A stretch of DNA of 64,000 nt from a gamma proteobacterium HIMB30. Its GTDB lineage: Bacteria; Pseudomonadota; Gammaproteobacteria; Pseudomonadales; Litorivicinaceae. The stretch covers positions 1-64,000 of the forward strand of contig AGIG01000002.1 of the NCBI GenBank assembly GCA_000227525.2. Reading direction: 5' to 3'. Of this stretch, positions 9,529-20,394 are shown piece after piece. How positions within the stretch are numbered: the stretch's first letter is position 1; each line of letters opens with the position of its first letter. The notes under the pieces were generated by a model that searched no databases, was not told the DNA's origin, and worked only from the letters and a program-made list of their open reading frames with translations. The translations under genes and the position numbers were made by a program.

Positions 9529-10373
9529 ACGCGCCACGCGTGTCATTTGAATTTTTTCCACCAAAGACCTCGGAAGCCGAAGCGAGCTTATGGAAAACTG
9601 TGGAGCGACTCGCTCCGTTGAACCCAGAATTTGTCTCAATCACCTATGGTGCTGATGGGTCTACTCGGGAGCGTACGCATCAGGTCATTGAAAGTTTGTT
9701 AACAAAAACCAACCTGAAGCCCGTTCCGCATCTGACCTGCGTCGGCGCACCGCAGGAGGAAATTGATTCAATCGCTGACGAATACTGGAATATGGGGGTC
9801 CGCCAGATTGTCGCTTTACGCGGTGATCCTGAAGGTGGTGCCGAGGCCGATTATGTGCCGCATCCTCAGGGTTACGCCTACGCATCTGATTTGGTTCAAG
9901 GCTTACTTGGGAAGCATCCATTTGAATTATTTGTTGCGGCCTACCCCGAAACACATCCGCAAGCAATTTCTGCAGATGCAGACTTGGAGAATTTAAAGCG
10001 TAAAGTCGATGCTGGTGGTCACCGGGCGATAACGCAATTTTTCTTCGATAACGAGATTTTTTTGCGCTTTCGAGACCGTGTCGCCGCGGCGCAAATTGAT
10101 GTCGAGTTGATCCCTGGGATTTTACCGGTCACCAACTTCAATACGCTGGTGCGATTTGCGGGTGCCTGTGGCGCATCGATTCCACACTCTCTTTCCACCT
10201 TATTTGAAGGGCTCGACGAGGATCCGACAACCCGTCAGTTGATCGCAGCACATGCGGCTGTTTCACAAGCAGAAGATCTTGGCCGAGAAGGCGTTGAAGA
10301 CTTTCATTTCTACACACTCAATCGCGCAGATCTGAGCTTTGCTGTCTGCCACGCATTAGGAGTTCGAGGTTAA
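9525..10373 (+). CDS. metF: 5,10-methylenetetrahydrofolate reductase
   Basis: 282 residues with the MetF opening SFEFFPPKT, the catalytic-glutamate FEFFPP motif, [10 protein letters not shown], the flavin-site stretch IVALRGDPE, and [15 protein letters not shown]. It reduces methylene-THF to 5-methyl-THF, the methyl donor for the MetH enzyme encoded 2 bases downstream. Its start overlaps the stop of the SahR-like regulator (ATGA), so regulator, metF and metH form one operon. A second, divergent MTHFR-like protein is encoded at 50251-51102. Confidence 0.96.
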   Translation: MNAPRVSFEFFPPKTSEAEASLWKTVERLAPLNPEFVSITYGADGSTRERTHQVIESLLTKTNLKPVPHLTCVGAPQEEIDSIADEYWNMGVRQIVALRGDPEGGAEADYVPHPQGYAYASDLVQGLLGKHPFELFVAAYPETHPQAISADADLENLKRKVDAGGHRAITQFFFDNEIFLRFRDRVAAAQIDVELIPGILPVTNFNTLVRFAGACGASIPHSLSTLFEGLDEDPTTRQLIAAHAAVSQAEDLGREGVEDFHFYTLNRADLSFAVCHALGVRG

Positions 10374-10375
10374 GC

Positions 10376-13300
10376 ATGACACGCGATGAGCGCATCCAGT
10401 GGCTTGAATCCACACTGACAGAATCGATTGTCATTCTCGATGGCGGTATGGGCACCATGATCCAAGGTGCAGGCCTCGGTGAAAGTGATTACCGCGGCGA
10501 ACGATTTAAAGATTTCTCGCAGGATTTAAAGGGGAATAACGATCTGTTAACGCTCACGCAGCCAGATCTGATTGCATCGATTCACAAAGGTTATATTGAT
10601 GCAGGCGCAAGCATTGTCGAAACCAATACTTTCAATGCAAACCGACCATCGATGGCTGATTATGCGATGGAAGAACTGGTCAGCGAATTGAACCGTGAGG
10701 CAGCGAAACTCGCACGTTCAGTTGCAGACTCCTACGATAGGCCCGTCTTAGTCGCGGGCGTTTTAGGACCAACCAACAGAACGTGCTCCATCAGCCCTGA
10801 CGTCAATGACCCAGGTGCGCGTAATATCACATTTAATCAACTCGTCGATACCTACACAGATGCGACACGAGCGCTCCTCGAAGGTGGTGCTGATCTCATT
10901 TTAGTTGAGACCATTTTCGATACCCTTAACGCCAAAGCCGCCTTGTTTGCAATTGACGAAGTTGCTCGCGAGACCGGAATCCAAATTCGCATCATGATCT
11001 CAGGCACGATCACTGATGCTTCAGGTCGAACCTTATCCGGTCAAACAACCGAAGCGTTTTGGTTCTCAGTCCGTCATGCCAAACCACTGACCATTGGATT
11101 GAACTGCGCTCTTGGACCGAAGGAACTCCGCCCGTTCCTATCAGACCTGTCTCGCGTTGCCGATACGTTCGTTTCCGCGCATCCAAACGCCGGGCTACCC
11201 AATCAATTTGGCGAATATGATTTAGACGCAGCCGAGATGTCTGAAATCGTTGCTGAATACGCAGATGCTGGTCTTGTCAACATTATCGGCGGGTGTTGCG
11301 GGACCACTCCGGAACACATCCGTTTGATCGCAGAAAAAGTCGCAAGTCAAAAGCCACGTGAAGTCCCGATGAAAGCGCCTGTGATGCGCTTATCTGGACT
11401 GGAACCCTTTATTGCAGACCAGACGACTGGCTTTGTAAATGTCGGAGAACGAACCAACGTCACAGGCTCTGCAATGTTCAAACGGTTAATTCTCAACAGT
11501 GAATTTGACGAAGCACTTGCTGTCGCCCGGCAGCAAGTCGAGAACGGCGCCCAAGTGATCGATATCAATATGGATGAAGGCATGTTGGACTCGAAATCTG
11601 CCATGGTGACGTTCTTAAACCTGATTGCGTCAGAACCTGACATATCGAGAGTTCCTGTGATGATTGACTCGTCCAAGTGGGACATTCTTGAAGCGGGTAT
11701 GCAGTGTGTTCAGGGTAAGGGAATTATCAACTCCATCTCGTTAAAAGAAGGTGAAGCGAATTTCTTAGAACAAGCCCGCAAAATTCGGCAGTATGGGTTT
11801 GCCGTTGTTGTCATGGCTTTCGATGAAACCGGGCAAGCAGATACACGGGAACGCAAGCTCGAAATTTGCCAACGCTCATATCAGCTATTAACCGACGTCA
11901 TTGGCTTTCCACCGGAAGACATCGTATTCGACCCAAATGTCTTCGCTGTTGCGACAGGTATCGAAGAGCACAATAACTATGCGCTCGACTTTATCCATGC
12001 GTGCAAAGACATCACTGAATACTGTCCACACAGTTACATTTCCGGCGGTATTTCGAATGTCTCCTTCTCGTTCCGTGGAAATAACCCTGTGCGTGAGGCC
12101 ATGCACTCGGTGTTCTTATTCCACGCGATTCGCGAAGGCCTCTCAATGGGCATCGTCAATGCGGGCCAGTTGGCGATTTATGAGGATATCGATGCTGAAC
12201 TCCGGAAGCTTGTCGAAGACGTGATCCTAAACCGTCGCGATGACGCGACAGAACGTCTTGTTGATATCGCACCGAAATACAATGTCGGTAAAGAAGAGGA
12301 TGACACGACAGTTGCCGAATGGCGCAACGGGTCCTGCGAAGAGCGATTAGCGTATGCGCTGATCAAGGGGATCGATACCTATGTGGTCGAAGACACCGAA
12401 GAAGCGCGTCTCAAAGCACCACGCCCACTATCGGTGATTGAAGGACCACTGATGGATGGCATGAACACCGTCGGTGACCTCTTTGGCGCAGGGAAAATGT
12501 TCTTGCCACAGGTTGTGAAATCAGCCCGCGTGATGAAAAAAGCCGTCGCGCATCTCATTCCTTTCATTGAAGAAGAGAAAGAAGCTGCCGGAGATACCAG
12601 CCAAGAGCATGGCGTGATCATCATGGCGACTGTCAAAGGTGACGTCCACGATATTGGGAAAAATATTGTGGGCGTCGTCTTACAGTGCAATAACTTCAAA
12701 GTGATCGACTTAGGCGTCATGGTTCCAACTCAGACGATTCTCGATGCGGCACGCGAACACAATGCAGACATCATCGGGCTGTCTGGCTTAATCACACCAT
12801 CCTTGGATGAAATGGTGACCGTTGCCTCAGAAATGGAACGCCAGGGCTTCACCTGTCCACTTTTAATTGGTGGAGCAACCACCTCTCCGGCACACACCTC
12901 GGTGAAAATTGATCCTGCGTACTCTGGACCCGTGCTGTACGTCAAAGACGCATCACGCGCAGTCGGGGTCGCTTCAAAGTTATTGAGCGATGAGCGTGAC
13001 AGCTACCATCAGGAAATCGCAACCGATCATGACGCAAAACGAAAAGCGCATGCCGGTAGAGCGCCAAAAAAACTGCTATCGATTGAAGATGCCAACTCGC
13101 GTCGGCCTGAACTGTCTTTTGATACCACCACCATTGTCACTCCCAATACCATTGGGCGCCTGACTCTAAACGACTATCCATTGGATGCACTGTTAGACAC
13201 CATTGATTGGATGCCCTTCTTCAATGCGTGGGAATTCAGTGGCAAATTCCCTGACATTTTAAACGATCCTCGAAAAGGACCTGAAGCGCGGAAACTCTTC

Positions 13301-14044
13301 AATGATGCGCAGGCGATGCTCGAAAAAATCATCGATGAAAAATGGTTGCGAGCCGACGCGGTCGCAGGATGTTTCCCAGCATACTCCGAGGGCAACAGTA
13401 TCGTTATTTTGGATCCCGATAATCACGATCGTGAATTACTGAGAACTCACTGGTTGAGGCAACAACGGCCAATGCCCGACGGCAAACCTCAACTCTGCTT
13501 AAGTGACTTCATTGCACCGAAAGAATCAGGTCAGCTCGACTACATCGGCGCATTTGCAGTGACCACCGGTCACGGAATTGATAGCCACGTCAAAGCGTTT
13601 GAAGATGCGCACGACGACTACCAAGCGATTTTACTGAAAGCACTCGCCGATCGCTTCGCTGAAAGTTTTGCTGAGCATTTACATCGTCGAGTACGCACTG
13701 AGTTCTGGGGTTATGCAGCCAACGAGGCGTTGTCGAATGAAGAACTCATCCGCGAAAAATATCGTGGTATTCGGCCAGCTCCAGGATATCCTGCATGCCC
13801 TGATCATCGTGAAAAGCGCTCACTGTGGTCACTCCTTGATGTGGAAGCTGCAACAGGGATCTCACTCACCGACAGCTTAGCGATGTGGCCAACAGCATCA
13901 GTGAGTGGCTTTTATTTTGCTCACCCAGATGCACGATACTTCACCCTCGGCCAAATCGGGAAAGACCAACTGACGAGCTACTCAGCATTACGAAACGAGG
14001 CTGTTGACGAGAATGCACGCTGGCTTGCACCGATTCTTGGATAG
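10376..14044 (+). CDS. metH: Cobalamin-dependent methionine synthase
   Basis: 1222 residues, full length. Domains in order: homocysteine-binding barrel (start [11 protein letters not shown]; zinc cysteines in [10 protein letters not shown] near residue 305), pterin/methyl-THF barrel ([24 protein letters not shown]), four-helix cap, B12 Rossmann domain with cobalt-ligand motif GDVHDIGKN (about residue 755), and the SAM reactivation domain ([12 protein letters not shown]). It transfers methyl from 5-methyl-THF to homocysteine. The organism must therefore make or import cobalamin. It is the last gene of the sahR-like-metF-metH operon, with a terminator-like hairpin after it. Confidence 0.97.
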   Translation: MTRDERIQWLESTLTESIVILDGGMGTMIQGAGLGESDYRGERFKDFSQDLKGNNDLLTLTQPDLIASIHKGYIDAGASIVETNTFNANRPSMADYAMEELVSELNREAAKLARSVADSYDRPVLVAGVLGPTNRTCSISPDVNDPGARNITFNQLVDTYTDATRALLEGGADLILVETIFDTLNAKAALFAIDEVARETGIQIRIMISGTITDASGRTLSGQTTEAFWFSVRHAKPLTIGLNCALGPKELRPFLSDLSRVADTFVSAHPNAGLPNQFGEYDLDAAEMSEIVAEYADAGLVNIIGGCCGTTPEHIRLIAEKVASQKPREVPMKAPVMRLSGLEPFIADQTTGFVNVGERTNVTGSAMFKRLILNSEFDEALAVARQQVENGAQVIDINMDEGMLDSKSAMVTFLNLIASEPDISRVPVMIDSSKWDILEAGMQCVQGKGIINSISLKEGEANFLEQARKIRQYGFAVVVMAFDETGQADTRERKLEICQRSYQLLTDVIGFPPEDIVFDPNVFAVATGIEEHNNYALDFIHACKDITEYCPHSYISGGISNVSFSFRGNNPVREAMHSVFLFHAIREGLSMGIVNAGQLAIYEDIDAELRKLVEDVILNRRDDATERLVDIAPKYNVGKEEDDTTVAEWRNGSCEERLAYALIKGIDTYVVEDTEEARLKAPRPLSVIEGPLMDGMNTVGDLFGAGKMFLPQVVKSARVMKKAVAHLIPFIEEEKEAAGDTSQEHGVIIMATVKGDVHDIGKNIVGVVLQCNNFKVIDLGVMVPTQTILDAAREHNADIIGLSGLITPSLDEMVTVASEMERQGFTCPLLIGGATTSPAHTSVKIDPAYSGPVLYVKDASRAVGVASKLLSDERDSYHQEIATDHDAKRKAHAGRAPKKLLSIEDANSRRPELSFDTTTIVTPNTIGRLTLNDYPLDALLDTIDWMPFFNAWEFSGKFPDILNDPRKGPEARKLFNDAQAMLEKIIDEKWLRADAVAGCFPAYSEGNSIVILDPDNHDRELLRTHWLRQQRPMPDGKPQLCLSDFIAPKESGQLDYIGAFAVTTGHGIDSHVKAFEDAHDDYQAILLKALADRFAESFAEHLHRRVRTEFWGYAANEALSNEELIREKYRGIRPAPGYPACPDHREKRSLWSLLDVEAATGISLTDSLAMWPTASVSGFYFAHPDARYFTLGQIGKDQLTSYSALRNEAVDENARWLAPILG

Positions 14045-14050
14045 GCACTC

Positions 14051-14085
14051 AACACGTCTCATCAATCGGAGACAGTCGTGTTTTT
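14051..14085 (+). terminator. Probable rho-independent terminator after metH
   Basis: AACAC-GTCTC pairs with GAGAC-(bulge)-GTGTT around an 8-base loop, followed by TTTTT. The stem has a four-base bulge, so it is imperfect. It sits seven bases after the metH stop and just before the convergent pdxB. Confidence 0.5.
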
Positions 14086-14095
14086 CTGCAAGCCC

Positions 14096-15151
14096 CTAGA
14101 GATGCGATGGCTCTGATTCGCGTCGTAGGCGATAAGTTTTCCGAACTGAATCAAATAGGTGGGGCTTTTCCAGTTCGAATGCGCGAAATACCGTCTCGCG
14201 AAGCGCACGATCCGTTTCAGCCAACGGACAGGCCGTCAGGATCGTATCAATCATGGAACTACCAACCACCCGAATACCACCAACGGTCTCTAAAAATTTT
14301 TCTTCATCGAGCTGATTTAACTCAAACCCGAACATCGACGCCGCCTCGTTGACTATCAGTTTTGTTCCCCGATATTTACCCTCAACTGAATGACCCGCGA
14401 TATGTGGCGATATCCGCCATGCACGACTGATCAGCGCATCACTGATAACGGGTTCATTTGGAAACACATCCAGCACTAAGTCAAAGTGCGTTTGTTTGAG
14501 TAAGTCATGCTCGTGCAAAACCTGTCCGCGTGATGCATTCACCAATAGCGCAGATCGCTTGATCTGTGCCAAGACGTTCTCATCGAGAAGCCGGTCAGTC
14601 ACATAATCACCTGTCGTCATGCGTGGCACATGTAGCGATATGACATCGGCCTGCCGAACGACATCAACCAACGGCAAATGATCGAACCGGTCTCCTGAAT
14701 CAGCCCGCGGTTGGTCCGAAAGCAAGGTCTTCATCCCCAACGCTCGAGCGCGCTCATCGAGCAGTGAACCCACTGCACCAACACCGATGATGCCTAGCGT
14801 TAAATCACTGGTGTTCCGCCCTCTCGATTTTGCCCAACTGAACACATGAGAGAGAACGTAATCAGTCACCGCAAAGGCATTACATCCCGGAGCGGACACA
14901 ACGCGAATCGCTCTGTCCAATAAGTGCTGAAGCGGAAGGTGATCGGTGCCGATGGTCGCTGTTCCAACCAAACGAATCGAGTCGGGGAGATTATGCGCCG
15001 ACACCCGTGCCGTCGAGCGAACCAACAGCGCATCTGCACCCTTTAACATAGACTGAGGAATATCGCGCCCTGAGTACCAACGAATTTCGCAATGACTGGG
15101 AACAAGCTCAGTCAGTCCCAAAAGTCCTTCGTCGGCCACCATGATCGTCAT
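14096..15151 (-). CDS. pdxB: Erythronate-4-phosphate dehydrogenase
   Basis: 351 residues from the ATG at 15151, preceded by AAGGGAA. D-2-hydroxyacid dehydrogenase fold: N-terminal ADEGLLG, LLVRSTARV, NAD site GIIGVGAVGS (about residues 119-128), VNASRGQV with the catalytic Arg, and SPHIAGHSVEGKYRGT, which is specific to PdxB, followed by the PdxB dimerisation tail. It acts in the DXP-dependent pyridoxal phosphate pathway. Several PLP enzymes are encoded in this window (GlyA, GcvP). It is convergent with metH and divergent from mfd. Confidence 0.93.
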   Translation of the reverse strand: MTIMVADEGLLGLTELVPSHCEIRWYSGRDIPQSMLKGADALLVRSTARVSAHNLPDSIRLVGTATIGTDHLPLQHLLDRAIRVVSAPGCNAFAVTDYVLSHVFSWAKSRGRNTSDLTLGIIGVGAVGSLLDERARALGMKTLLSDQPRADSGDRFDHLPLVDVVRQADVISLHVPRMTTGDYVTDRLLDENVLAQIKRSALLVNASRGQVLHEHDLLKQTHFDLVLDVFPNEPVISDALISRAWRISPHIAGHSVEGKYRGTKLIVNEAASMFGFELNQLDEEKFLETVGGIRVVGSSMIDTILTACPLAETDRALRETVFRAFELEKPHLFDSVRKTYRLRRESEPSHL

Positions 15152-15221
15152 TGAAAGTTCCCTTAAGCGAAACCATTGATTGTCACCTATACTCTCCTCT
15201 CAGACAAAGCCACGACACCAC

Positions 15222-18200
15222 ATGCTGACAATTCAACCACCACTGATCGACGCAATACCGAGAGCCGGCAGTCCACTGCAGACACTCTCGAACATTCCGA
15301 TGAGCGCCATACCACTGGCAATTGCTGAGATCGCATCTCGTTCCAATTCACTAGTCCTGATACTGGTGGAAAAATCGCAAGACGCACAACAACTCGCCAA
15401 TGCCCTACATTTTTATCTTGGCCAGGAACATCATTTAGATGCCGAAGGAGAGGCCGATGGTTTGGCTGATCTTCCAATCGTCCATTTGCCAGACTGGGAA
15501 ACACTACCCTATGACAGTTTCTCGCCTCACGAGGACATTACCTCTGAGCGATTAAAAGCGTTGAGTCAGCTCGGCGACCTACATCGAGGGTTATTGATCC
15601 TACCAATACAAACGCTCGCACACCGACTTCCACCTCGAGAACACCTCGATGGCCAGCGATTCATTTTAAAAACTGATGATTCATTCGATCTGCATACGGA
15701 ACGAAGACGGCTTGAAGCCTCGGGATACCATGCCGTGGAGACTGTCCGTGAGCATGGAGAATTTGCGGTCCGCGGCGCCATTCTTGACGTCTTTCCAATG
15801 GGCTCTGAGCAACCGTTACGCGTCGAACTGTTCGATACCGAAATCGAAAGCTTAAGAGCGTTCGATCCAGACACCCAGCGCACGGTCACCAAAGTTGAGT
15901 CAGTGACTCTACTGCCCGCACGAGAAATTCCACTGACTGATTCCGGAATCGCCACATTCCGACAAAATTGGCACGAAACCTTTGAGGGAAACCCCAGAGA
16001 CTGTTCGATTTATCAGGATGTCTCATCGGGCCTCGCGCCACCGGGGATCGAATACTACGCACCTCTTTTTTTCAACAAGATGGCGACCTTATTTGATTAC
16101 TTACCAGCGGACACGCATACGATCCGTATTGGCGCCTTGCATCAAGCACTCGAACAGTTTTGGACCGATGTCACGACGCGATACGAAAGCTTACGATATG
16201 ACCGCAGAAAGCCAATCATTCCACCGCAACGATTGTTTGTTCGAACCGAAGAATTATTTGCTGATTTAAAGGCCTTTGGTTCGATTGAGATCATCGAACC
16301 TGATTCAACGCACGCGCGCATTCGCCCACTTCCTGATGTCACTTTTGATGCGAAAGCAGATGAACCCGCCGCGCGAATCAAAGCGTTAATTGAAAGTGGT
16401 CAAACGGTATGTTTCGTCGCCGAATCAGCGGGCCGCCGTGAAGCACTTCTTGAGCTATTAGCAAAACATGGGATACGTCCAGAACCCATTGAACGATTCA
16501 GTGACTTTCAATCGAACGATCGAAATGCAGTCATCACGCTCGGTTTATTGGATCAAGGAATCATGGTCGATCAATTGGCGATCGTTCCAGAAAGCCAATT
16601 ATTCGGCCGCCGTGTACCTCAACGGCGAAGACGAAAACAACATGAAATTGCGACAGATCTTATTGTCCGAGATCTCTCTGAGATCGAAATTGGCGATCCC
16701 ATTGTTCACATTGATCATGGCGTCGGGCATTACAAAGGACTCGAAACAATCGATTTGGGCGATGACATCAACGAATTTGTCACTGTTGAGTATCAAGGTG
16801 GTGCAAAACTGTACATTCCTGTCACCAACCTTGGCGTACTGAGCCGATATGCCGGTGGCGATCCAGATTCGGTTTCAGCGCACAAACTCGGGACCGATCG
16901 TTGGAGTAAAGCCAAGCAAAAAGCTGCTGAAGAAATTCGTGATAAAGCCGCTGAGCTACTCGATATCTACGCCAGACGTGCAGCCAAAGAGGGCTATGCG
17001 CATCAAATCGATGAGCTGCAATATGATCGATTTGCCGAAGGTTTTCCATTTGAATTGACGCCAGATCAAGAAACCTCGATCGAGGCGGTTCTGAGTGATC
17101 TGAAGGCACCACGACCAATGGATCGATTGGTTTGTGGTGATGTCGGGTTTGGTAAAACAGAAGTCGCCATGCGCGCAGCATTTGCCTCGATCAGTAGCGG
17201 TAAGCAAGTGTGCGTATTGGTTCCAACAACGCTTCTTGCACAACAACACTTCGAGTCATTCCGTGATCGCTTTGCGGATTGGCCAGTTACCGTCGAAGTA
17301 CTGAGCCGATTTAAAACTGCGAAAGAAACCAAAGCAGTCATCGACCAGGCAAATAAAGGCCTCGTCGATATCGTCGTCGGCACACATAAACTCTTATCAA
17401 GCGATCTCAAACTACCAAAGCTTGGACTACTGATCATTGACGAAGAACATCGCTTTGGCGTCGCGCAAAAAGAACGTCTCAAGAAATATCGATCAGACGT
17501 TGATGTCCTCACACTCACCGCCACACCAATCCCTCGCACTCTGAACCTCTCGATGGCAGGCATTCGCGATCTATCAGTCATTGCGACACCACCCGCTCGT
17601 CGATTGTCGATCAAAACGTTCATCAAGCAAAAAGATCAAGCGCTGGTTAAAGAAGCGATGTTACGTGAGCTCTTAAGAGGCGGCCAGGTGTACTTTCTCC
17701 ACAACGAAGTTAAGAGCATCGAACGCGCTGCTGATGACATTAGAAAGCTCGTTCCGGAAGCTCGCATAGTCGTTGCGCATGGGCAAATGCGAGAGCGAGA
17801 ACTTGAAGATGTCATGACCGACTTCTACCACAAAAAATATAATGTTCTAGTGTGTTCGACAATCATCGAAACCGGAATCGATATTCCATCCGCAAATACT
17901 ATTTTGATTGAGCGAGCAGACCAATTTGGCCTGGCTCAGCTCCATCAACTCAGGGGTCGTGTCGGACGATCCCACCATCAGGCATATGCTTATCTACTGA
18001 CACCTGACCCCCGGTCGATGACCGCCGATGCTGTTAAACGGCTTGAAGCAATCGAGGCCGCAAGCGATCTCGGCGCTGGATTTCAATTAGCCACTCATGA
18101 TCTTGAAATTCGAGGTGCGGGTGAACTGCTAGGGGAAGATCAATCTGGCAATATGCAAACCATCGGATTTTCGCTTTACATGGAAATGCTTGATGAGGCT

Positions 18201-18701
18201 GTGACCGCCATTCGCGAAGGCCGGACACCTGACTTTGATCAAACCGAATCAGCGCATGCAGAAGTCGATTTAAAAATTCCTGCATTGATTCCGAATGATT
18301 ATCTGAACGATGTACCTCTCAGACTTGAGCTCTATAAACGGATCAGCTCAGCCCCATCGGACGAGTCGCTATCAGAAATCGAAATTGAAATGATCGATCG
18401 TTTTGGACTATTGCCATCGCAAGTCAAAAATCTATTCCTCCAAGCGAGGGTTCGGCTGGTCGCTGAGTCTCTTGGGATCAAACAAATCACGCTCGGATCA
18501 CAATCTGGACGGATCGAATTTAGGGAAAAGACAAAAGTCGATCCTATGGTGCTCATTAGTTTGGTACAGTCAAAACCTCAAGAGTACAAACTCGATGGAG
18601 CAACGGCATTGAAGATCATTCGCGAAACGGTCGGATCTGAGGCTCGTTTGGGGTTTGTCAATGAAGTACTCGATGCACTCAAAAGGCCTGCTACCGCATG
18701 A
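15222..18701 (+). CDS. mfd: Transcription-repair coupling factor Mfd
   Basis: 1159 residues from the ATG at 15222; a TTG 14 codons earlier is also in frame, and neither has a clear ribosome site. Order of parts: UvrB-homologous N-terminal domains (LPDWETLPYDSFSPH), RNA-polymerase-interaction region (VHIDHGVGHYKGLE), SF2 translocase with Walker A GDVGFGKTEVA, DEEH box (IIDEEHRFGV), motif III LTATPIPRT and motif VI QLRGRVGRS, then the TRCF C-terminal domain. It removes RNA polymerase stalled at lesions and recruits UvrA. Its stop overlaps the csiV start by ATGA. Confidence 0.97.
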   Translation: MLTIQPPLIDAIPRAGSPLQTLSNIPMSAIPLAIAEIASRSNSLVLILVEKSQDAQQLANALHFYLGQEHHLDAEGEADGLADLPIVHLPDWETLPYDSFSPHEDITSERLKALSQLGDLHRGLLILPIQTLAHRLPPREHLDGQRFILKTDDSFDLHTERRRLEASGYHAVETVREHGEFAVRGAILDVFPMGSEQPLRVELFDTEIESLRAFDPDTQRTVTKVESVTLLPAREIPLTDSGIATFRQNWHETFEGNPRDCSIYQDVSSGLAPPGIEYYAPLFFNKMATLFDYLPADTHTIRIGALHQALEQFWTDVTTRYESLRYDRRKPIIPPQRLFVRTEELFADLKAFGSIEIIEPDSTHARIRPLPDVTFDAKADEPAARIKALIESGQTVCFVAESAGRREALLELLAKHGIRPEPIERFSDFQSNDRNAVITLGLLDQGIMVDQLAIVPESQLFGRRVPQRRRRKQHEIATDLIVRDLSEIEIGDPIVHIDHGVGHYKGLETIDLGDDINEFVTVEYQGGAKLYIPVTNLGVLSRYAGGDPDSVSAHKLGTDRWSKAKQKAAEEIRDKAAELLDIYARRAAKEGYAHQIDELQYDRFAEGFPFELTPDQETSIEAVLSDLKAPRPMDRLVCGDVGFGKTEVAMRAAFASISSGKQVCVLVPTTLLAQQHFESFRDRFADWPVTVEVLSRFKTAKETKAVIDQANKGLVDIVVGTHKLLSSDLKLPKLGLLIIDEEHRFGVAQKERLKKYRSDVDVLTLTATPIPRTLNLSMAGIRDLSVIATPPARRLSIKTFIKQKDQALVKEAMLRELLRGGQVYFLHNEVKSIERAADDIRKLVPEARIVVAHGQMRERELEDVMTDFYHKKYNVLVCSTIIETGIDIPSANTILIERADQFGLAQLHQLRGRVGRSHHQAYAYLLTPDPRSMTADAVKRLEAIEAASDLGAGFQLATHDLEIRGAGELLGEDQSGNMQTIGFSLYMEMLDEAVTAIREGRTPDFDQTESAHAEVDLKIPALIPNDYLNDVPLRLELYKRISSAPSDESLSEIEIEMIDRFGLLPSQVKNLFLQARVRLVAESLGIKQITLGSQSGRIEFREKTKVDPMVLISLVQSKPQEYKLDGATALKIIRETVGSEARLGFVNEVLDALKRPATA

Positions 18702-19357
18702 CAAATCGGATCATCAGTTTTTGTTTCGCCGCTCTGATGACGTCCGTTGTCCAAGCGGAGGTGAGACCCTACGCTCTTGAAGTATTGGTCTTCGCGCGTC
18801 CCGAACCTGTTCAATCCATCACCGAAGTGTTTCCAGCAACAGAACCGAAGCCACCAGAGAGCTTCGACTTATCATTTGCGCTCGATTCGGGCTTTAAGAA
18901 CCTAGAAGCATTACCGAATTCAAGTCGGATCTTAAGAAACGCAGCGCTTCGAATCCAAACCCAACTCGACGGTCAAATCCTATTCCATAAACGTTGGATA
19001 CACCCGCTGACTAAAAACCAAAGCTCAAACCCTTGGTTCCGTATTAACGGTGTGGCAGGTCGTGACTTTCAGCTGAATGGCTATTTGCGTTGGTCGATTG
19101 ATCGCTTCATTGAAGTTGATGCCGATCTGAGAGTCACTCGATCAGGGGTAAGGCAGGCGCCTGATGGATCCTCGCTTGATGAGGTGTATCGTCTGAAAGA
19201 ATTTCGAAAAATGTCTTCAAAAGACATCCATTATCTCGATCATCCGGCCTTTGGTGTCATCATTGCTTCTGAGCAGATCGTTCTTGCAGAACCTCAGGCT
19301 CAACCTGCAGATGCAATGTCTGAGTCGGAAACGCAACCTCCGCCCCAAGCTCAGTAA
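18698..19357 (+). CDS. csiV: CsiV-family exported peptidoglycan-binding protein
   Basis: 219 residues with a signal peptide (cleavage near VVQAEVRPY, residue 20) and the CsiV-family pattern YALEVLVFARPEP near the start and RKMSSKDIHYLDHPAFGVII near the end. CsiV-type proteins bind peptidoglycan in the periplasm and in Vibrio help LpoA activate PBP1A. Position directly after mfd with an ATGA overlap is typical. The last 98 bases overlap the convergent MscS gene, so the acidic, glutamine-rich C-terminus is antisense to the MscS end. Confidence 0.8.
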   Translation: MTNRIISFCFAALMTSVVQAEVRPYALEVLVFARPEPVQSITEVFPATEPKPPESFDLSFALDSGFKNLEALPNSSRILRNAALRIQTQLDGQILFHKRWIHPLTKNQSSNPWFRINGVAGRDFQLNGYLRWSIDRFIEVDADLRVTRSGVRQAPDGSSLDEVYRLKEFRKMSSKDIHYLDHPAFGVIIASEQIVLAEPQAQPADAMSESETQPPPQAQ

Positions 19358-20393
19358 TTAAATCGTAAGTTTTTAACAACACATCTTCTTTGACCATGTG
19401 ATATTCAGTCCACACGGTGGTGTTGGTGAAACAATAGATAAAGAAATCAAGCGAGCTCGGACCAAACTGATTGAAGTTCACCATGAGCGTTTGTGATGAA
19501 TCGATGTCCGGGTGTTGTTCAAGCATCTTCTTCACCCGCTCAACGACCACCTGAACTTGGTCGGCATCGTCGTAACGAACACCGATCGTTTCATAAATGC
19601 GCCGATGAGACATTCTCGATGGGTTTTCAACTGCAATCGACAAAAAAGTCGCATTTGGTACGTACAGTGGACGCTTATCGAATGTGCGGATCGTTGTCAG
19701 GCGCCATCCTAACGACTCGACAGTTCCTTCAATATCCCGATCTGGCGAGCGAATCCAATCGCCGACCCCAAATGGACGATCCAGAAAGATCATCAACCCA
19801 CCAAAGAAATTAGACAACAAATCTTTGGCAGCAAAACCGACTGCGATACCGCCCAGACCACCAAAAGCCAGGACGCCTGAGACCGAAAATCCAAGCGTCT
19901 GCAGAATAATTAATCCGCTGGTAATCAGTACTGTGATTCGGATTAACCGACCAATGGCTTCAACAGTCGTTAGATCCAAATCGTCGGTCTTTGGATCATG
20001 CATCATGCGCCGCTGAACACGATCCACAAATCGGATCAGTGCCCAAGTCAGTGTCGCGATCACTAAGGCGGAACGCAGTGGAGCAAAAATCGCCTCAATG
20101 TCTAGGCCAACAGAGGCTCGCTCGAGTGCCAATGTCAGACCAACCACCCAAACTAATGTCCGAGCGGGTCCCTGAAGTGCGGCGAAAAATGTATCGTCCC
20201 ATTGAGACTGAGTTTTTTCGGCCCGGGTTTTTAGCGTTCCGATAAAGCGGCGAACGAAATACGATCCAAAGACGGTGAGTAAAACGATGACAAAAAGTTC
20301 AACACCACGAAGGACCGCAACGGGCGAGACACCCATGCCCATCAACGGGCCTTCAAGTAACGAAAGAATGGATTCAATCAGTAATTCAAGCAT
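19260..20393 (-). CDS. Small-conductance mechanosensitive channel family protein (MscS-like)
   Basis: 377 residues from the ATG at 20393, one base after the stop of the L,D-transpeptidase gene. There are about four hydrophobic segments. The pore helix and beta-domain signature are clear: FGGLGGIAVGFAAKDLLSNFFGGLMI then DRPFGVGDWI, and the C-terminal alpha/beta domain follows. MscS channels open under membrane tension to release solutes during osmotic downshock. The overall form is closer to YnaI/YbdG-like members than to minimal MscS. The end overlaps csiV by 98 bases. Confidence 0.88.
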   Translation of the reverse strand: MLELLIESILSLLEGPLMGMGVSPVAVLRGVELFVIVLLTVFGSYFVRRFIGTLKTRAEKTQSQWDDTFFAALQGPARTLVWVVGLTLALERASVGLDIEAIFAPLRSALVIATLTWALIRFVDRVQRRMMHDPKTDDLDLTTVEAIGRLIRITVLITSGLIILQTLGFSVSGVLAFGGLGGIAVGFAAKDLLSNFFGGLMIFLDRPFGVGDWIRSPDRDIEGTVESLGWRLTTIRTFDKRPLYVPNATFLSIAVENPSRMSHRRIYETIGVRYDDADQVQVVVERVKKMLEQHPDIDSSQTLMVNFNQFGPSSLDFFIYCFTNTTVWTEYHMVKEDVLLKTYDLITELGAEVAFPTQTLHLQVEPEVLQERSAQKQ

Positions 20394-20394
20394 G

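Noticed and set aside
17066..17626. 186-codon open frame on the minus strand
   Set aside because: It lies wholly antisense to the conserved Mfd translocase domain, has no ribosome site, and its product has low-complexity Ser/Arg/Thr content typical of shadow frames.
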